A stretch of 64,000 bases of DNA, taken from assembly GCA_910575475.1 (NCBI GenBank), contig CAJTGD010000023.1, positions 1 through 64,000 of the forward strand. Reading direction: 5' to 3'. The stretch's first letter is position 1; the number at the start of each line of letters is the position of its first letter. Both the position numbers and the translations under genes were made by a program. Under the pieces are notes generated by a model that saw nothing but the letters and a program-made list of their open reading frames with translations, made no database searches and was not told where the DNA came from. This DNA comes from Lachnospiraceae bacterium. GTDB taxonomy: Bacteria; Bacillota; Clostridia; Lachnospirales; Lachnospiraceae. Shown piece after piece: positions 60,779-64,000 of the stretch.

Positions 60779-62101
60779 TCATTTTGAATTACGGTAATAC
60801 AGATATCCCGTTAGATCAGCCAGAAACCACCCGATGGGCACGGCTGCCCAGATCCCGGTCACCCCGATCTGGGGCACCGCCGACAGGATATATGCCAGCA
60901 GTACCCGGGTTCCCAGCGAGATCACGGTCAGCACCAGGGACATGCCGGGACGCTTGACGGCACGGTAATATCCATAGCAGAGAAACAAAAAACCAATCAG
61001 ATAATAAAAGCTGCCCTCGATCCGCAGGTAACGCACCCCTTCCCGAATGATTTCCGTTTCCTGCGGCTTCACAAATATCAGCATCAGCGGCCTGGCAAAT
61101 ACAAATACAAGCGCGCTGACTGCCGCCCCGAAGAAAAACGCGGTCTTTACGGCGCTTCGGATCCCCTCCCGGATCCGTTTTGTTTTCCCTGCCCCGTAAT
61201 TCTGCGCCACAAAGGTAGAAAATGCATTTCCGAAATCCTGCACCGGCATATAGGCAAAGGTATCGATCTTAACTGCCACGGAAAAAGCCGCCATGACGAC
61301 CGCCCCGAAACTGTTTACCAATCCCTGTATCATCAGGATCCCGAAATTCATGACTGACTGCTGGATGCAGGTCAGAAAAGACAACTGAAAAATTTCCCTC
61401 AGCACTTCCGGCTTCCATCTCAGATCCTTACGCTTGAAACGGAACTGCAGAAATTGTATTATTGTATACAACAGGATTCCAAACCCCGCCGCATACTGCG
61501 ACAGGATGGTCGCCTCTGCAGCCCCCCGCACGCCCCGATGAAAGCGGATAATAAACAGCAGATCCAGCCCGATGTTGGACAGCGCGGCAATCCCAAGAAA
61601 CAAAAGCGGTGCCGTGGAATTGCCTACCGCACGCAGCAGAGAAGCAAAAAAGTTATATAAAAAGGTCGCCAGAATCCCCCAGAAGATCACCCACAGATAT
61701 TCCCGCATCAGCCCATACACATCTCCGGGCACACACAGCAGCCCAAGGATCAGATCCAGCCCGGCAAATACGGCAGCGCTTAAGAGCAGCGCCGCAGCCC
61801 CGATCATCACAAAAGACATAAAAATACCGGACTTCATCCGGTCATATTCCTGTTTTCCAAAGCTGATGGAGAAGGAGACGCCGCTCCCCATGCAGAGCCC
61901 CAGCAGGATGGAGGTCAGAAATGTCATCAGGGAATAGGAGGATCCTACCGCCGCCAGAGCCTCTTTTCCAAGGAACTGCCCTACGATCAGCGTATCTACG
62001 ATATTATAAAGCTGCTGCAGCAGGTTTCCTACCATCATGGGAAACGCAAACCGCAGCAGAGAGCCTGTAATATTTCCGGTTGTTAATGTCGTCTGTTTCA
62101 T
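60779..62101 (-). CDS. MATE-family efflux transporter
   Basis: 440 aa, twelve membrane segments in two halves of six. Typical sequences: GNITGSLLRFAFPMMVGNLLQQLYNIVDTLIVGQFLG in outline at the start, and FSTFVAQNYGAGKTKRIREG in the second half. MATE proteins export drugs or metabolites against protons or sodium. The ATG overlaps the stop of the DUF5685 gene by 4 bases. Confidence 0.95.
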   Translation of the reverse strand: MKQTTLTTGNITGSLLRFAFPMMVGNLLQQLYNIVDTLIVGQFLGKEALAAVGSSYSLMTFLTSILLGLCMGSGVSFSISFGKQEYDRMKSGIFMSFVMIGAAALLLSAAVFAGLDLILGLLCVPGDVYGLMREYLWVIFWGILATFLYNFFASLLRAVGNSTAPLLFLGIAALSNIGLDLLFIIRFHRGVRGAAEATILSQYAAGFGILLYTIIQFLQFRFKRKDLRWKPEVLREIFQLSFLTCIQQSVMNFGILMIQGLVNSFGAVVMAAFSVAVKIDTFAYMPVQDFGNAFSTFVAQNYGAGKTKRIREGIRSAVKTAFFFGAAVSALVFVFARPLMLIFVKPQETEIIREGVRYLRIEGSFYYLIGFLFLCYGYYRAVKRPGMSLVLTVISLGTRVLLAYILSAVPQIGVTGIWAAVPIGWFLADLTGYLYYRNSK

Positions 62102-62955
62102 GTCTTTTTGTGCTCTTTCTTGTTTTCCTGCGTCTCTTTCTTCTTTTCCTGGATCCGGTTATATCGGTTCCAGACCCCGGTATAGAGGATATTCCGCAGG
62201 ATATCCGCATCCTGCAGGCAGGGCAGCTTTTCAAAGGCCGCTGTGCTCTCCGCGATCATCATGCACAGGATCTGCCTTAAGCGCTCCTCGTAATCCGCGC
62301 TCCGGCTTAAGCCCCGGAGGGGATTATAATTCCCCTGCTCCAGATCCTGTTCCAGATCCTCATAGGCGTCCATGATATAAATAAATTTCCCCAGGAAGAA
62401 GCCCATCCTGCGTAAGCTTTCCTCCCAGACGTCCTGTTTGTACACCAGCACCTCTTCCATCAGCCGCCCAAAGCATCCGGCTACCTCGTCAATGTCCCTG
62501 CTTTTTGCCGCTTCCATCCTCTCCAGCGCCTTCAGCTCGCGATACATCACCCTGCACTGTCTGGGATATTTCTGAGCCGCCTTTTTTGCCTTTCGGCCCA
62601 ATACATGAAGCCCCAAAAGACTTCCCGGCTTCCTCTCGTCCTGCCAGTCGTCCTTTAAGTGATACCAGGTCAGGATCACATTCATGTCCGCAGCGTATTC
62701 TGTGATCTCGCTCTGCAGCATCTGCTGTTTTTTTATGGGGTGCGTCTTGCACCTGCGGATCGACTCTTTCAGCGCGGATTCGTACAGCGAAGTCAAAAGT
62801 ACGACAATGAATGTCATATCATAGCTCAGGGTCATCTGCCCCAGGCTCCCGTACCGCTCCTTCAATGACCTACACAGACCGCAGTAATGCGCCCGGTATC
62901 TCCGCAGATCCTTCACCTTCAGTTCCGGTTCGCAAATCGTAATATAACCAAACAT
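62098..62955 (-). CDS. DUF5685 family protein
   Basis: 285 aa beginning MFGYITICEPELKVKDL, with HYCGLCRSLKERYG and LSYDMTFIVVLL soon after, then RCKTHP; these Cys residues are typical for the DUF5685 family of Clostridia and could bind metal. The rest is helical with acidic patches. Function unknown; it resembles enzymes of isoprenoid-type helical folds only loosely. RBS GGAGAGGG 3 bases before ATG 62955; coupled to the MATE gene. Confidence 0.8.
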   Translation of the reverse strand: MFGYITICEPELKVKDLRRYRAHYCGLCRSLKERYGSLGQMTLSYDMTFIVVLLTSLYESALKESIRRCKTHPIKKQQMLQSEITEYAADMNVILTWYHLKDDWQDERKPGSLLGLHVLGRKAKKAAQKYPRQCRVMYRELKALERMEAAKSRDIDEVAGCFGRLMEEVLVYKQDVWEESLRRMGFFLGKFIYIMDAYEDLEQDLEQGNYNPLRGLSRSADYEERLRQILCMMIAESTAAFEKLPCLQDADILRNILYTGVWNRYNRIQEKKKETQENKKEHKKT

Positions 62956-63052
62956 GTTCCCTCTCCTGCAAAGGATGACTGTCCGTTCCCCCAGGGTCCG
63001 GACAGCCATCCGCATATAACATCATTTCAAAAATCCAGGGGCTTTCGGATGA

Positions 63053-64000
<948 letters not shown>

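Overview
The window reads as chromosomal DNA of a Lachnospiraceae-type member of the Clostridia (Bacillota). Support comes from an scfA-scfB (SCIFF peptide and maturase) pair, a fused secDF beside recJ, a bifunctional rel, hemZ, single-chain glycyl-tRNA synthetase, the pyrH-frr-uppS-cdsA-dxr-rseP operon, strong AGGAGG-type ribosome binding sites and many 4-base ATGA gene overlaps. No species can be named from the sequence alone.

Layout. 1-6.6 kb: a decayed TOTE-type primase-helicase gene, yqeC, a glycosyltransferase fused to a MarR-like winged helix, and a TetR-ABC operon. 6.9-15.7 kb: a cell-wall type gene (430 codons when rejoined) split by a 7,524-bp large-serine-recombinase element. The element carries the recombinase, a small ORF, a MarR-regulated heterodimeric ABC exporter and an XRE regulator. 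15.9-19.2 kb: accessory genes (small Cys protein, transglutaminase-like protein, AAA ATPase with a nuclease-like tail). 19.3-24.8 kb: isoprenoid, phospholipid and translation operon. 24.9-27.7 kb: ClC protein, an unknown coiled-coil protein and tRNA-Gly. 28-31.2 kb: hisS-aspS. 31.3-36.6 kb: a two-component system with a MacB/FtsX-type ABC transporter that appears to be inserted between hemZ and hisS. 36.7-47.2 kb: scfA-scfB-secDF-recJ-rel-MBL-hemZ, all on the minus strand. 47.2-57.6 kb: two M18 aminopeptidases, glyQS, recO, era, an M16C protease and a DedA protein. 57.7-64 kb: dus, a lipoprotein, a DnaJ-like protein, MATE, DUF5685 and the 3' part of glpK.

How it works together. Most of the window is housekeeping: membrane lipid carrier synthesis, translation, protein export, stringent response and DNA repair. 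The most distinctive structure is the integrated element. Its two ends share GGTA, the circularised ends form a dyad (GAATCA-N13-GGTA-N13-TGATTC), and precise excision would restore one continuous reading frame in the host gene. Other items of interest are three dispersed copies of a ~46-bp palindromic repeat, a tandem 46-bp repeat in the hisS leader, a ClC protein lacking the usual gating glutamate, a glycosyltransferase-MarR fusion and a DnaJ protein with a Cys-rich tail.
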